The position numbers were made by a program, and so were the translations under genes. The notes under the pieces are model-generated. The model ran no database searches. It was not told the origin of the DNA and was given only the letters and a program-made list of their open reading frames with translations. 64,000 nucleotides of DNA from an uncultured Treponema sp. (GTDB taxonomy: Bacteria > Spirochaetota > Spirochaetia > Treponematales > Treponemataceae), in the NCBI GenBank assembly GCA_946411505.1, contig CAMKEG010000003.1, positions 62,001 through 126,000 of the forward strand. Reading direction: 5' to 3'. This document shows, piece after piece, positions 55,429 to 64,000 of this stretch. Positions within the stretch are counted from its first letter, which is position 1, and each line of letters starts with the position of its first letter.

Positions 55429-56856
55429 GTGGAGCTAAAAGTTTTTGTAAAAAAGGGGTTTTTGTTTGTTCTTGTCGGCGCGGCGTTTGCGTCTCCTTTT
55501 TTTGCCGATTGGAATTCATACAGGATTCCCGATTCGGCGGAAGTGCGGCGGCAAATTTCGCGCGAATGGTTTGAGGGCGGACTTGACTTTTTGCGCGGCC
55601 AAAATTCTGAAATAAGAAGCAACCAAATTGGGCTCCAGTTTCAAACGCGCTTGGAGGAGCAGCCGGATGTTTTTCTAACAATCGTCGCCCCCAAGAGCCA
55701 AATGAAAATCGACATTTACAGCTCCGGCGGAATGCGAACCGCGACCGAGGACGCTTACAACATGGACAGCCCAGGCTCTTGGATTTTAGTCCGCTCAAAG
55801 GCGGGCGGCGAGCCCTTGTCCGTCCGTTATTATTTTGCCAAGGACCCCGGCGTCTTCATTCAGTTCAGGCCCAACAAGGGAACAAACTCGTCCTTGGCGG
55901 ACTTGATTGTTTTTGACAACTACGCCGCCAAAGGAGTTCCCCTTGGAGTTCCCTTTGACAGATTTTACACAGCCTCTTTTTCTGAAATCCAGGCGCTTAC
56001 AAAAGACAACGTTCCTTGGCGGTATGTTGAGCCCAGGGCCGGATACGGCGACGAAATTCTTGTGATGGTTCAAACAATCCGCCAAAAGCTTAAGGACATC
56101 GCCTACGCGGACGACGCCGCCTACAACGAGGAAGGCCGGCCTGTTTCAATTCAAAACGGACGCGAGCGCTTTGTTCCTGAAAACTTGAAGGATAAAATTT
56201 CCGTCTCTTCCGTAGGCTTTGTAAAATGGATTTGCGACGGCCTTGTGGAGCCGCTTTCCGGAAGCTACTTGAAGCTGAGGCCTCTTGTCCAAAAAACTGT
56301 CGACGTGAATCCGACCGGCGCTCAAGGCGTTTTGGAAAACAACTACAGCGCCAACTTCAGCCTTGACTGGACGCGCAATTTGGCGGCCGCCGTTTTAAGC
56401 GTAAATTCAAACAAGACTATTTTTTACAAGGATTCCGGCGTGGACGTTTCAATCGAGCCGTTCGCCGCCCGCTGGACTGACAAGGGCGTAAAAAGCGAGA
56501 CCGGTTACATAAAGAACACCGGCTACAAGATTCAATACTTGAAGCCCTTGCTTTATGTTTTGGCCACGGTCAATCCCCAGTACTTTTATTTGTCCGCGAT
56601 AAGGCAAACTGGCGGCGGCGTCGGCGGGCCGGAAGTCAAGGTCTTTAACGACGCCGCGGCGATTTTTCCTTACTTTGACGCGGACGGAAAATTTAAGACG
56701 GTTGTTTTTTATGACGGAGTTGAATATTCTTTGCAGCAGTTTTGCGATTCTTTCGCGGCGCAAAGAAGCAACGACTCTTTCGCGCACTTGGTCCGCGTGA
56801 AGGCCAGCGCGAAATTTTATCCGCAAGAAGCCCGCAAGGATAATAAAAATGATTGA
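55429..56856 (+). CDS. Exported protein of unknown function
   Basis: A 475-residue protein. The start is GTG 55429 (AAAGGAG 9 nt upstream), giving MELKVFVKKGFLFVLVGAAF and ASPFFADW, a Sec signal peptide with cleavage likely after the Ala of FFA. Residues ~50-190 look like a beta-rich domain (DVFLTIVAPKSQMKIDIYSS, GSWILVRSKAGGEPLSVRYY). Residues ~270-475 include NFSLDWTRNLAAAVLSVNSN and AIFPYFDADGKFKTVVFYDG. I do not recognise the family; it looks like a spirochaete periplasmic protein. It follows the activase gene by 14 nt and overlaps the HAD gene by 8 nt, so all three may be one operon. Confidence 0.82.
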   Translation: MELKVFVKKGFLFVLVGAAFASPFFADWNSYRIPDSAEVRRQISREWFEGGLDFLRGQNSEIRSNQIGLQFQTRLEEQPDVFLTIVAPKSQMKIDIYSSGGMRTATEDAYNMDSPGSWILVRSKAGGEPLSVRYYFAKDPGVFIQFRPNKGTNSSLADLIVFDNYAAKGVPLGVPFDRFYTASFSEIQALTKDNVPWRYVEPRAGYGDEILVMVQTIRQKLKDIAYADDAAYNEEGRPVSIQNGRERFVPENLKDKISVSSVGFVKWICDGLVEPLSGSYLKLRPLVQKTVDVNPTGAQGVLENNYSANFSLDWTRNLAAAVLSVNSNKTIFYKDSGVDVSIEPFAARWTDKGVKSETGYIKNTGYKIQYLKPLLYVLATVNPQYFYLSAIRQTGGGVGGPEVKVFNDAAAIFPYFDADGKFKTVVFYDGVEYSLQQFCDSFAAQRSNDSFAHLVRVKASAKFYPQEARKDNKND

Positions 56857-57520
56857 AGGAATTAAAGTCATAGCTTTTGACATTGACGGAACTCTCTATC
56901 CCGCGTACAGGCTGAATGTAAGAATCGTCAGGCATTTTTTTGCCAACGCGCTCCATTTTTTGCACTTTGGCTTGATTCGCCGCCAGCTTAGAAGAACCGC
57001 GCCGCTTGGCGACTTGTTTGAATACCAGGCACGGCTTTTGGGAGAGCGCATTAAAATGAGTTCCGGCGAAGCGATGAAACTTTTGGACGACATGGCCTAC
57101 ACTGGACTTGCGAAATATTTTAAGACGATAAAGCCCTTTAAGGACGTTCCTGAGACTTTCGCAAAGCTAAAGGAGGCCGGCTACAGGCTGGCGCTCCTTT
57201 CCGATTTTCCGCCGGAACAAAAGGGCGACTTGTGGGGCCTTAAGCCTTATTGCGAAAAAATTTTGTCAACGGAAAAAATCGGCGCCTTGAAGCCGTCAAA
57301 ATATCCTTTTGGAGTTTTGGCGATGGAGCTGGGCGTGAAGCCTGAGGAAATCCTTTATGTAGGAAACAGCGTCAAGTATGACGTTTACGGCGCCAAGAAC
57401 GCCGGAATGAAAACCGCTTACTTGGAGCCCTTGTGGCGCCGCGTTTTGCATAGGCCTTTGAAGGCCGCTGACATTTCATTTGGAAATTATCGACAGTTTC
57501 AAAAAATTGCGCTAGAATAG
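56849..57520 (+). CDS. HAD-superfamily phosphatase
   Basis: A 223-residue HAD hydrolase. VIAFDIDGTLYPAYRLN holds motif I (D-x-D-G-T), LALLSDFPPEQK motif II Ser, IGALKPSKYPFG the motif III Lys, and ILYVGNSVKYDVYGAKNAGMKT motif IV (GNS-x3-D). A helical cap lies at ~20-95. The order is that of the C1-cap, YjjG/phosphoglycolate phosphatase-like group; substrate cannot be told. Its ATG overlaps the preceding gene's end by 8 nt. Confidence 0.9.
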   Translation: MIEGIKVIAFDIDGTLYPAYRLNVRIVRHFFANALHFLHFGLIRRQLRRTAPLGDLFEYQARLLGERIKMSSGEAMKLLDDMAYTGLAKYFKTIKPFKDVPETFAKLKEAGYRLALLSDFPPEQKGDLWGLKPYCEKILSTEKIGALKPSKYPFGVLAMELGVKPEEILYVGNSVKYDVYGAKNAGMKTAYLEPLWRRVLHRPLKAADISFGNYRQFQKIALE

Positions 57521-57544
57521 AAAAGATAATTCGGGTGGGGAAAA

Positions 57545-60500
57545 ATGGAAATAGTTTTAATCGTTATCTCTGTAGTCATCTCTTCGGCTGTGGCGTTCGC
57601 TTTTCGCGTGATGGACCGCGACAGCAATTCAATGGAAAAAGTCAAGCGATACGCGGACAAGCGGCAAGACGACATGGGAAAATTCATCGAGGACCGCTAC
57701 AAGAATTTGCGCGCCGCGGCCGCCGAGCTTGAGACAAAAAAAGACCAGGCGGTGGCAACCGTAAAGCGCCTTGCCCAGGAAATGGAGGGCTACCAACGAA
57801 TTATCGAGGGCGTTCAAAAAGACAAGAGCGCCGCGGAGCAAATAGAGCAAAGAATTTCGCAGTACGGAAAAGCCATCCGCGAGCTTACGGACATGACCGC
57901 CGCCGTGGAGGAAAACTTGAAGCGGGTAAAGTCGGAAGGCTTGGTTGTTGACGCCGTCCGCGACCGCATTAAGGAAAACGCCGCCAAAATAGAAAAGATT
58001 TCAAATCACATTCCATCCGTCGTGAAAAACTTTGAGGAAGTCAACGCCCAGCAATTGCGCTTGGTCGGCGCCGACATTCTGAAAAAAGTTGACGAGCGCG
58101 TTACGAGCATAAAGGCCCGCGCCGATCAAATAGACTTGACCACAAAAGATGCCGTCAAGCAAAACCAGGACGTCCTAAAGTCAATCAACAGTTCCGTGAG
58201 CGAGATTTATTCCACGGCCGCGGAAAAAGTCAAAAAGCTTGAGGACGCGGCCTTCGCCAAGCTTTCCGAGCAGGCAAAGAAGCGCGTCGAGGATTACAAG
58301 GCGGAGATTAGGACAAACGGCCAGCAAATCATCAACGAGTTCAACGCGGACATAAACGACAAGATTAAGGAAGCTCGCGACCAAGCCGACAAGTCAATCG
58401 GAGAAATTCGAGCGGCCAACGACAAGTCAATTTCGGAATTGCAGACAAGCGCCGTGTCTCGCTTGAACGAAGTCAAGCGGATGACTGACGAATCCCTTGG
58501 AGGCATCAAGGCTTCCGTCAACAAGTACGCCTCGGAAATCAAGGAAACCGCCAACAAGTCTCTTGGAGAAATCCGCGCCACGGTCAACTCCACGTTGGCG
58601 GAGACAAAGAAAACCGCCGACGAGCTTGCCAAGGAAAGCGCCGGAAACGGAAAGTCGCTTGAGGCGGTTCGCGCCCAATTGCAGGCCAAGTTTGAGGAAG
58701 TTCAGGCCAAGTATGACGGAATGTATTCCGAGCTGACCGAGAAAATTCTTGAGAAGGAAAAATTGGCCTACGACAAGTACACGGAGACGGCCAAGGCCAA
58801 CATCGAAAACTACAAGAATTCCGTTTCTGAAAAGGTTGAAACTTACAAGGCCGGCATAACGGAAAAAATCAACGGAATGCAGGAGACCATCAAGAAGATT
58901 GTCGCCGACCTCAAGGAGCACACGGTTTCCGCTTCCAAGGAAGCCAAGGAAGAAATCGCCGAGCTCAAGGCTGTCAGCGACGCCGCCATTCAGGAGGCCA
59001 AGGCAAGCCGCGCGACTGTCGAGGAATGGAACAAGGAAGCCGGCGGAAAGATTGCCGAATACGAAAAGTCTTCAAAGGCCATGATGGCGGAGCTTACAAA
59101 GCGCTTGAGCGACGAAGTTAACAAGGCGATTGTTTCTTACGACGAGCGCCAAATCAGCGCGATGAGCGAGTTGGATTCCGATTTGGAAAAATACAAGAAG
59201 GACATGCTTTACAGATTCTCAAAGCTTGAGTCTTCCGGCGGCGACGTTGACGGTTTGGAAAAGTCTTTGCGCAGGGCGATGTCCGAAACTGAAAAGCGCG
59301 TCTTTGACGACTTCAAGGCCTTTAGCGACGCCCAGAAAAAACAGCAGGCGGACTTTGAGGACAAAATCGGAGAGGATTCCGCAAAGCTCGCCACGCAGAT
59401 TCAGTCGATTGAAGACGAGATGGACAACTTGCGAAAAGAAGCCGTCAGCAAGACTTCCGAAAAGCTCACCAGCTTTGAAAATTCATTTGAGATTGACATC
59501 AAGAATCGCGGCGACGCCATTGACGAAAAGCTCAACGCGTGGCGACAGGGCTTTGACGACAAGATTGCGGGCTTCCAAAACAGCTACGAAAACGAAAGGA
59601 TTGGAATTGAGGAAAAATACAACGAGACCCTTAAAGAGCGGCTCGCGCTTTTTGAAAAGAAGTTTGAGGAGCAGATTAAGAAAACGGCCGCTTCTGTCCA
59701 GACAAATCAAAGCGACTTGAAGGAGCAGTTGGCGGAACTTAGGGAAAGCCTGCGGGAATTCTCCAAGTCGTACAAGGCTGACATTCAAGAGACCCTTTCT
59801 GAAAGCGACGTTGAAATCAAGGAGCATACAAAGAGATTTTCGGAAGAAATCGACCAACGCCTGTCGCAGCTTCAAGATTCCGTTTTGGCGGATTTGGAAA
59901 AGTTCAAGCAGGACAGCGAAACCCAGCAGCAAGTTAGCGTTGCGACGATTGAGAACGCCTTGGCCGACTTTAGCTCTTGGAAGGAAAAGTTTGGAAAGCA
60001 GCTTGAAGACTCCAACAAAATTTTTATGGACAGCCTTGACGAATTTAGGGAAAGCTCAAAGGCCAAGCAAAACGACGCGCAGATTCTTGTCAACGATTCC
60101 TTCGAGGAATTCCGCAACGACGCGCTCTCGCGCCAGCAAGAGATTATGGAAAACATCGATTCCTTCAAGGACGCCGTGGACAGCCGCCAAAACGAAATTG
60201 AGGAACGCTTGGAAAGCCTTGACGAAAAAACGTCAAGCTCGCTTGACGAGTACCAAGAAAAGTCGGATTCAATTTTGTCGGAATTGCAGAGAATGTACCA
60301 GGACATGCTTGAAAAGACCGAAGAGCGCGTTAAAAATCAAAACGACTCAAGCGAAAAGAAGATTAGGGCTTTGTCCGAAGAACTTGAAAGCGCGAGCGTC
60401 GAAAACCGCAAGCGCCAGACGGAATTGATTTTGCAAATGCAAAACGACTCAAACGACTTGCAGACAAAGATTGACGACTTGCAAAAAGAGCTTGCGGCCG

Positions 60501-61384
60501 TGACCAACCAAATGAAGAACTACGACACCGCCAACGAAATGAAGCGGCAGCTGGACGTGAAGCTTTCTGAAATTGCCGGAAGCTTTGACCGCCTTAAGGA
60601 ATTCCAAAAAACGGCGGACTTGTTCAACAAGCAGTATGACAAGCTTGAACGAATGAACGACGACGCCATTGAGCGCATCGAGGCCTTCAAGGCCGGCAAG
60701 GGACAAATCGACGAGCTTGAGCGCAATTACAACCGCCTTGTGACTTTGGCCGGAACGATGGACCAAAAAATCAAGAGCCTGCAGGACACCAACGACGACT
60801 TGCAGTCGCTTGAAGTGAAGGTGCGCCAGTTCCAAGACAATTTGACAGGCCTTTCGGTCAAGTACGACCGCATCGACAAAAAGAGCGAGACGATTGACCA
60901 AGTGGCCGGCGACGTGGACGAGGCGTTTGAAAACCTTAAGGATTTGGAAAAGCGCCTTGAAAACGCCAACAGGCAAGTAATGTCGCTTCCGGAAGAAATT
61001 AAGGAGGCGCAGGACAATGTCGACAAGCTTTTGGAAAACACCAAGCGCATAGACACCGCGATGGACAAGTTGGATTCCTTGCAGGAAATTCTTGACGAGA
61101 CCGAAAAGCGCATCGACAAAGTCACCCGCGACCGCGAGGGAATTGTCAACAGCGAAAACCGCCTTTCAAAACTTTCAAAGGACATCGACTCCAAGTTCAA
61201 CACTTTGGAGGACATCGCCAAGGCCGAAACGTCAAAGAAGACCACAAAGTCTTCGTCGATTACGCCGAGAAAGCGCGAGAGCGTGAAGACGCTCAAGCAG
61301 CAAGGCTGGCGCATTGAGGAAATCGCCGACAAGTTAAAGTTGACGGAAACAGAAGTTCAATTGATTTTGGACACGTCTCTTTGA
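57545..61384 (+). CDS. Giant spirochaete coiled-coil membrane protein (SpiroCoCo type)
   Basis: A 1279-residue protein. One N-terminal helix (IVLIVISVVISSAVAFAFRV) anchors it, and almost all the rest (~30-1230) is charged coiled coil with K/E/D/A/S heptads. Imperfect repeats occur around 280-370, for example ANKSLGEIRATVNSTLAETK. The last ~45 residues (RESVKTLKQQGWRIEEIADK, LTETEVQLILDTSL) form an HTH-like tail, a feature of the spirochaete family annotated SpiroCoCo. Such proteins may act in cell shape or in the periplasmic-flagella cell body; direct evidence is lacking. Start ATG 57545 after GGTGGGG. It is convergent with ispDF, 15 bp apart. Confidence 0.85.
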   Translation: MEIVLIVISVVISSAVAFAFRVMDRDSNSMEKVKRYADKRQDDMGKFIEDRYKNLRAAAAELETKKDQAVATVKRLAQEMEGYQRIIEGVQKDKSAAEQIEQRISQYGKAIRELTDMTAAVEENLKRVKSEGLVVDAVRDRIKENAAKIEKISNHIPSVVKNFEEVNAQQLRLVGADILKKVDERVTSIKARADQIDLTTKDAVKQNQDVLKSINSSVSEIYSTAAEKVKKLEDAAFAKLSEQAKKRVEDYKAEIRTNGQQIINEFNADINDKIKEARDQADKSIGEIRAANDKSISELQTSAVSRLNEVKRMTDESLGGIKASVNKYASEIKETANKSLGEIRATVNSTLAETKKTADELAKESAGNGKSLEAVRAQLQAKFEEVQAKYDGMYSELTEKILEKEKLAYDKYTETAKANIENYKNSVSEKVETYKAGITEKINGMQETIKKIVADLKEHTVSASKEAKEEIAELKAVSDAAIQEAKASRATVEEWNKEAGGKIAEYEKSSKAMMAELTKRLSDEVNKAIVSYDERQISAMSELDSDLEKYKKDMLYRFSKLESSGGDVDGLEKSLRRAMSETEKRVFDDFKAFSDAQKKQQADFEDKIGEDSAKLATQIQSIEDEMDNLRKEAVSKTSEKLTSFENSFEIDIKNRGDAIDEKLNAWRQGFDDKIAGFQNSYENERIGIEEKYNETLKERLALFEKKFEEQIKKTAASVQTNQSDLKEQLAELRESLREFSKSYKADIQETLSESDVEIKEHTKRFSEEIDQRLSQLQDSVLADLEKFKQDSETQQQVSVATIENALADFSSWKEKFGKQLEDSNKIFMDSLDEFRESSKAKQNDAQILVNDSFEEFRNDALSRQQEIMENIDSFKDAVDSRQNEIEERLESLDEKTSSSLDEYQEKSDSILSELQRMYQDMLEKTEERVKNQNDSSEKKIRALSEELESASVENRKRQTELILQMQNDSNDLQTKIDDLQKELAAVTNQMKNYDTANEMKRQLDVKLSEIAGSFDRLKEFQKTADLFNKQYDKLERMNDDAIERIEAFKAGKGQIDELERNYNRLVTLAGTMDQKIKSLQDTNDDLQSLEVKVRQFQDNLTGLSVKYDRIDKKSETIDQVAGDVDEAFENLKDLEKRLENANRQVMSLPEEIKEAQDNVDKLLENTKRIDTAMDKLDSLQEILDETEKRIDKVTRDREGIVNSENRLSKLSKDIDSKFNTLEDIAKAETSKKTTKSSSITPRKRESVKTLKQQGWRIEEIADKLKLTETEVQLILDTSL

Positions 61385-61399
61385 CGGAAATCGGGCGGC

Positions 61400-62620
61400 C
61401 TAGCGCATAAGCAAGCAAACGGCTTCCGTTTCTACGACCAAGCCTTGGCCGACCAGCCCAACGCGCTCGCCGGTTTTGGCCTTTACAAAAACCTGGCTTA
61501 TGTCCACGCCCAAGACGCGCGCTATTGACGCGCGTACGTTTTGCCTGTGCGGAAGAAATTTTGGCGCCTGCAGTTTTACGACGCAATCTAAGTTTTGCAA
61601 GCGCCAGCCGGCCGCGCGGACGTCCTTCCATGCCGCCTGCAAAAGTTTCGCCGAGTCGGCGTCCTTCCACTTCATGTCTTCGGGCGGAAAGTAGCTTCCT
61701 ATGTCGCCAAGGCAGGCGGCGCCAAGAAGCGCGTCAGTAATCGCGTGCAAGAGCGCGTCTCCGTCGGAATGCCCGTCTTCGCCTTTGTCATATGGAATGA
61801 CGACGCCGCCAAGAACAAGCGGGCGTCCTTTTACCAGTTTGTGCAAGTCCGTTCCAAGTCCCACGCGGAATGCAGGCGCTGTCGGCGCGTCAATATTTTT
61901 TGCGCCCAAATCTTTGGGGTAGGTGATTTTAATGTTGTTTTCCTCGCCTGGAATTACGCGCGTTTTTTTGTCGGAATACATGTCCCAGATTTCCGTGTCG
62001 TCGGTGAAGACCGCGTCCTTTTTTTTTGCCGCGCGCTTGTGGAATTCCAAAATCTCCGGAAACAAAAAGCCTTGCGGGGTTTGAACCGCGGCCAATGACG
62101 AGCGCTTTAAGTGCCGCGATATTCTTGAGTCGGAATCCATTTCCTTTTGCGTTTCCACCGGTTGCAAGGCCGGAACCGCCGCGCCGTATTTTATTGTCGC
62201 GGCCACAGTCTGTTTTACAAGCGACTCGCTCAAGAAGGGCCTTGCGCCGTCGTGAATTAGGACAAGGCGCGGCGAGGCGTTTGCGTCCTTTTCCAAGGCC
62301 TTTAAGGCTTTGCAAACCGATTCTTGGCGGGATTGGCCGCCGGAGACAAAAATTACGGTTGCGCCTTGGCAAAGTTGAGCCGTGAGCGGATTTTTGTAAA
62401 AGGCTTTTTTTGCGGCGGCCAAAGCTTTTGGCGGGTGAACCACCGCGATTACGGAGAATAGCTTTGTCTTTAGAAAAACTATGGCGGCCTCAGACAAAAC
62501 CGAGCCGCCATTTAAGGGCAAGTATTCTTTTTTGCCAAGCCCTCCCATTCTTTGGGAAGAGCCGGCCGCCAAAAGAACTAGCGCGCTGTTTTTAATTGAA
62601 GTCGTCGTCCTCGTCGTCAA
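61400..62620 (-). CDS. ispDF: Bifunctional IspD-IspF isoprenoid enzyme
   Basis: A ~406-residue fusion in the non-mevalonate (MEP) isoprenoid route. Residues ~12-235 are 2-C-methyl-D-erythritol 4-phosphate cytidylyltransferase: LVLLAAGSSQRMGGLGKKEY is the CTP loop, and VLIHDGARPFLSE the metal/CTP segment. Residues ~245-406 are 2,4-cyclodiphosphate synthase: RVGLGTDLHKLVKGRPL (D-x-H zinc ligands), GHSDGDALLHAITDALLGAA, GDIGSYFPPED, and KAKTGERVGLVG. IspE is absent from the fusion, as usual. The proposed start is TTG 62620, 5 nt after GAGGAA within the carD tail; an ATT at 62596 is the other possibility. It overlaps carD by 29 nt. Confidence 0.93.
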   Translation of the reverse strand: MTTRTTTSIKNSALVLLAAGSSQRMGGLGKKEYLPLNGGSVLSEAAIVFLKTKLFSVIAVVHPPKALAAAKKAFYKNPLTAQLCQGATVIFVSGGQSRQESVCKALKALEKDANASPRLVLIHDGARPFLSESLVKQTVAATIKYGAAVPALQPVETQKEMDSDSRISRHLKRSSLAAVQTPQGFLFPEILEFHKRAAKKKDAVFTDDTEIWDMYSDKKTRVIPGEENNIKITYPKDLGAKNIDAPTAPAFRVGLGTDLHKLVKGRPLVLGGVVIPYDKGEDGHSDGDALLHAITDALLGAACLGDIGSYFPPEDMKWKDADSAKLLQAAWKDVRAAGWRLQNLDCVVKLQAPKFLPHRQNVRASIARVLGVDISQVFVKAKTGERVGLVGQGLVVETEAVCLLMR

Positions 62621-63284
62621 AATCTTCTTCCTCGGCGCGGCTTTCAAGCGATTCCTCTTCGTCATCGTCGTCTTCGTCATCATCGTCGTCGTCACGGTCT
62701 TTTGAGTCGCCGTCGTCCATGCTGAACACGTCGTCGTCGTCGTCGTCCTGAATGATTTGATGCTTGACTCTAGGAGCGGCTCCCGGCGGCTCAAGCTTTG
62801 CGTGAACCATGCCTTCCACTTCCTTTTCGTCCTTTCCAAGAGCGATTGAGATTTCGTCAATCAAAAGTTTTTTTGCGTTGTCGTAAAGCTTTCGCTCTTG
62901 TATGGGCAATTCCTTGATTTTGCTGCGGTTGTAAAGGCAGCGGACTATTTTTGCGATGTCCGCAATCGTTCCTTTTTTAAGAAGCTCCAAGTTCATTTGG
63001 TAGCGCAATTTCCAATCCGAAGTGATTGGCTCGAAGTCCTCGCTCAAAAGGTTGAGGGCCTTTTTGGCTTCCTTTGCCTCAACAATGGGGCGGATTCCCA
63101 AATCCTTAGAATGGCTTACCGGAACCATGACAACCATGTCGGAAACTTCAAGATAGATTTTATAGTAAAGGGATTTTTCGCCGTTGAATTCTTTTTCAAA
63201 AATGTCGGTGATTACGCCAACGCCTTGGCTTGGGTAAACGATTTGCTGTTTGACCTTGTATTCAGTCTTCTTTCTTGTCGCCAT
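62592..63284 (-). CDS. carD: CarD-family transcription factor with acidic tail
   Basis: A 230-residue CarD/CdnL regulator that binds RNA polymerase beta and stabilises open promoter complexes. Residues ~8-65 are the RNAP-interaction domain (YKVKQQIVYPSQGVGVITDI, YYKIYLEVSDMVVMVPVSH). Residues ~75-165 are the helical DNA-contact domain (ALNLLSEDFEPITSDWKLRY, LYDNAKKLLIDEISIALGKD). The last ~50 residues are almost all Asp/Glu, which is longer than typical CarD (~165). The TAATAT -10 box is 8 nt before the ATG, so the transcript is probably leaderless. ispDF starts inside the acidic-tail coding sequence. Confidence 0.94.
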   Translation of the reverse strand: MATRKKTEYKVKQQIVYPSQGVGVITDIFEKEFNGEKSLYYKIYLEVSDMVVMVPVSHSKDLGIRPIVEAKEAKKALNLLSEDFEPITSDWKLRYQMNLELLKKGTIADIAKIVRCLYNRSKIKELPIQERKLYDNAKKLLIDEISIALGKDEKEVEGMVHAKLEPPGAAPRVKHQIIQDDDDDDVFSMDDGDSKDRDDDDDDEDDDDEEESLESRAEEEDFDDEDDDFN

Positions 63285-63292
63285 ATTATGTT

Positions 63293-63321
63293 ATATTACC
63301 ACACTTTTTGAAAAAAATCAA
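63293..63321 (-). promoter_or_regulatory. carD promoter, leaderless spacing
   Basis: Minus strand TTGATT (63321-63316), 17-bp spacer, TAATAT (63298-63293), then AACATAAT and the ATG at 63284. Confidence 0.8.
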
Positions 63322-63334
63322 CTGAAAAAAGCGC

Positions 63335-64000
63335 TCAGCTTCCGTGAACTTCGTCAATCAGGGCTTCGTACAGGAGCATCAAGTCCTTGTTTGAACGGCG
63401 CAGCGCCCCCGCGATTCTTCTGGAAATCCTGTACGGCGGATTGAATACCGGAATGTTGCTCTTCAATGTCTTGACTTTTTTTAAGTTGGCGACGATTTTT
63501 TTCCATGTTGGGGTTTTTTTGCGCCTCGGCGAGCGCCTCCTGCCTTCTGTTGTAAAAGTTTCCCGTGTTCTCCAAAACGCCAATCAAGATGTCCTTGTTT
63601 TCCAAAGACTTGGCGAATTCTTCATAAGGCCCGCCGACAAATTTTGCGGGAATGTCGGCCAGAAAAAGTCCTTGGCTTTCGTTCTCGGCGGCAAGCTCGC
63701 GCAAAATGTGCTCATTCCCTTGCCGCTTGAGGCCGTGGCCAAAAGGTTGTGCTCGTATTCTGTCGTCAAGATTATTTCGTCGCAGTGGGCCATGTTCAGG
63801 TGGCTTTCAAACTTGGAGTCAAAGATTTCGGCGGCGACGTAAATCGACGGATTTATGTTTTTTATCGCGAGAACGGCGAGAACCGCGCGCGAGTCGATTT
63901 CCAATTGCGTTCCGCCCTTGGACTGGTCGGAGATTATAAGCGCGCGCGACGCCCGTAATGAAGGCGAACAAAAAATACCAGTAGCTGTCGCCGATTGAGT
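63335..64000 (-). pseudogene. Potassium-channel/TrkA-N-like protein, frameshifted and cut by window edge
   Basis: Three minus-strand segments in two frames read as one protein. From the edge: SRALIISDQSKGGTQLEIDS, AVLAVLAIKNINPSIYVAAE, HCDEIILTTEYEHNLLATAS (frame 1). Then LRELAAENESQGLFLADIPA and ILIGVLENTGNFYNRRQEAL (other frame, ~63710 to ~63500). Then IVANLKKVKTLKSNIPVFNP to the stop (first frame again). This fits the RCK/TrkA-N regulatory half of a spirochaete potassium channel. A base seems missing near 63710 (between AGC and ACATTTTG on the minus strand) and one extra A lies in the A7 run at 63496-63502. The two changes restore the frame, so they are sequencing errors or a decayed gene. 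Confidence 0.7.

Noticed and set aside
63905..64000. A third frameshift near the window edge in the channel-like gene
   Set aside because: The frame of the first segment stays open to the edge and reads plausibly (SLRASRALIISDQ), so no extra shift is needed.

Overview
The window looks like chromosome of a spirochaete, most likely a gut or rumen Treponema. The reasons are a giant spirochaete-type coiled-coil protein, a CarD regulator with a long acidic tail, an IspD-IspF fusion, a class III cyclase paired with a coiled-coil membrane protein, many lipoproteins with spirochaetal lipoboxes, and plant-polysaccharide genes (GH10 xylanase end, GH5, arabinose catabolism). Coding density is high and base composition is near 50% GC by eye. 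One gene at 29.5-31.0 kb is clearly AT-rich.

Layout. 0-6.1 kb: the end of a secreted xylanase, a large lipoprotein whose promoter carries a G9 tract, then a LacI-type regulator with an L-ribulokinase-like kinase and AraD. 6.1-8.3 kb: a PIN-like toxin/antitoxin pair, an XRE regulator and a poly-Ala lipoprotein. 8.3-13.8 kb: NYN-LOTUS protein, cytoplasmic GH5, YunG-like protein, tRNA-Val(GAC), FprA and a MATE exporter. 13.8-21.7 kb (minus strand): nitrogen assimilation operon gltD-asnB-gltB behind a short leader with a terminator hairpin. 21.7-23.6 kb: Nif3-like protein and a membrane hydrolase-like protein.

23.6-33.2 kb is an accessory block and the most unusual part. It has a WYL-domain regulator, a DEDDh exonuclease, an AAA+ ATPase with winged-helix-like N-terminus, a protein fusing BspA-type leucine-rich repeats to the same HTH as the WYL regulator, a membrane protein, two PD-(D/E)XK nuclease-like proteins and a RecA-fold (DnaB C-terminal-like) ATPase. 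Five copies of a 21-bp operator, CACTTTATCA-N5-TGATAG, lie in this block and nowhere else I could see. At each, a TAnnnT -10 box begins 19-20 bp from the palindrome centre, and no good -35 is present. I infer one WYL-controlled regulon, possibly induced by DNA damage or phage.

33.3-43.8 kb: MIF-like tautomerase, dnaE, YggT, recG, an HD hydrolase and valS. 43.9-47.2 kb: two Rpn/PD-(D/E)XK transposase-like paralogues flanking a lipoprotein. 47.3-63.3 kb: cyclase and coiled-coil pair, a 1524-residue acyl-CoA dehydratase activase-like protein, exported protein, HAD phosphatase, SpiroCoCo-type protein, ispDF and carD. The right edge holds a potassium-channel-like gene interrupted by two frameshifts.

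Two dispersed repeat families fill the longer intergenic spaces. Family 1 is a 16-nt hairpin (6-bp stem, GNRA loop) plus a tail ending CTAGCAAAA. At least two copies supply a -35 box, and one copy sits in frame inside recG. Family 2 forms stem-loops just upstream of the ribosome binding sites of araB, fprA and gltD. Several genes (carD, valS, the activase gene) have the -10 box only 8 nt before the start codon, which suggests leaderless transcripts.
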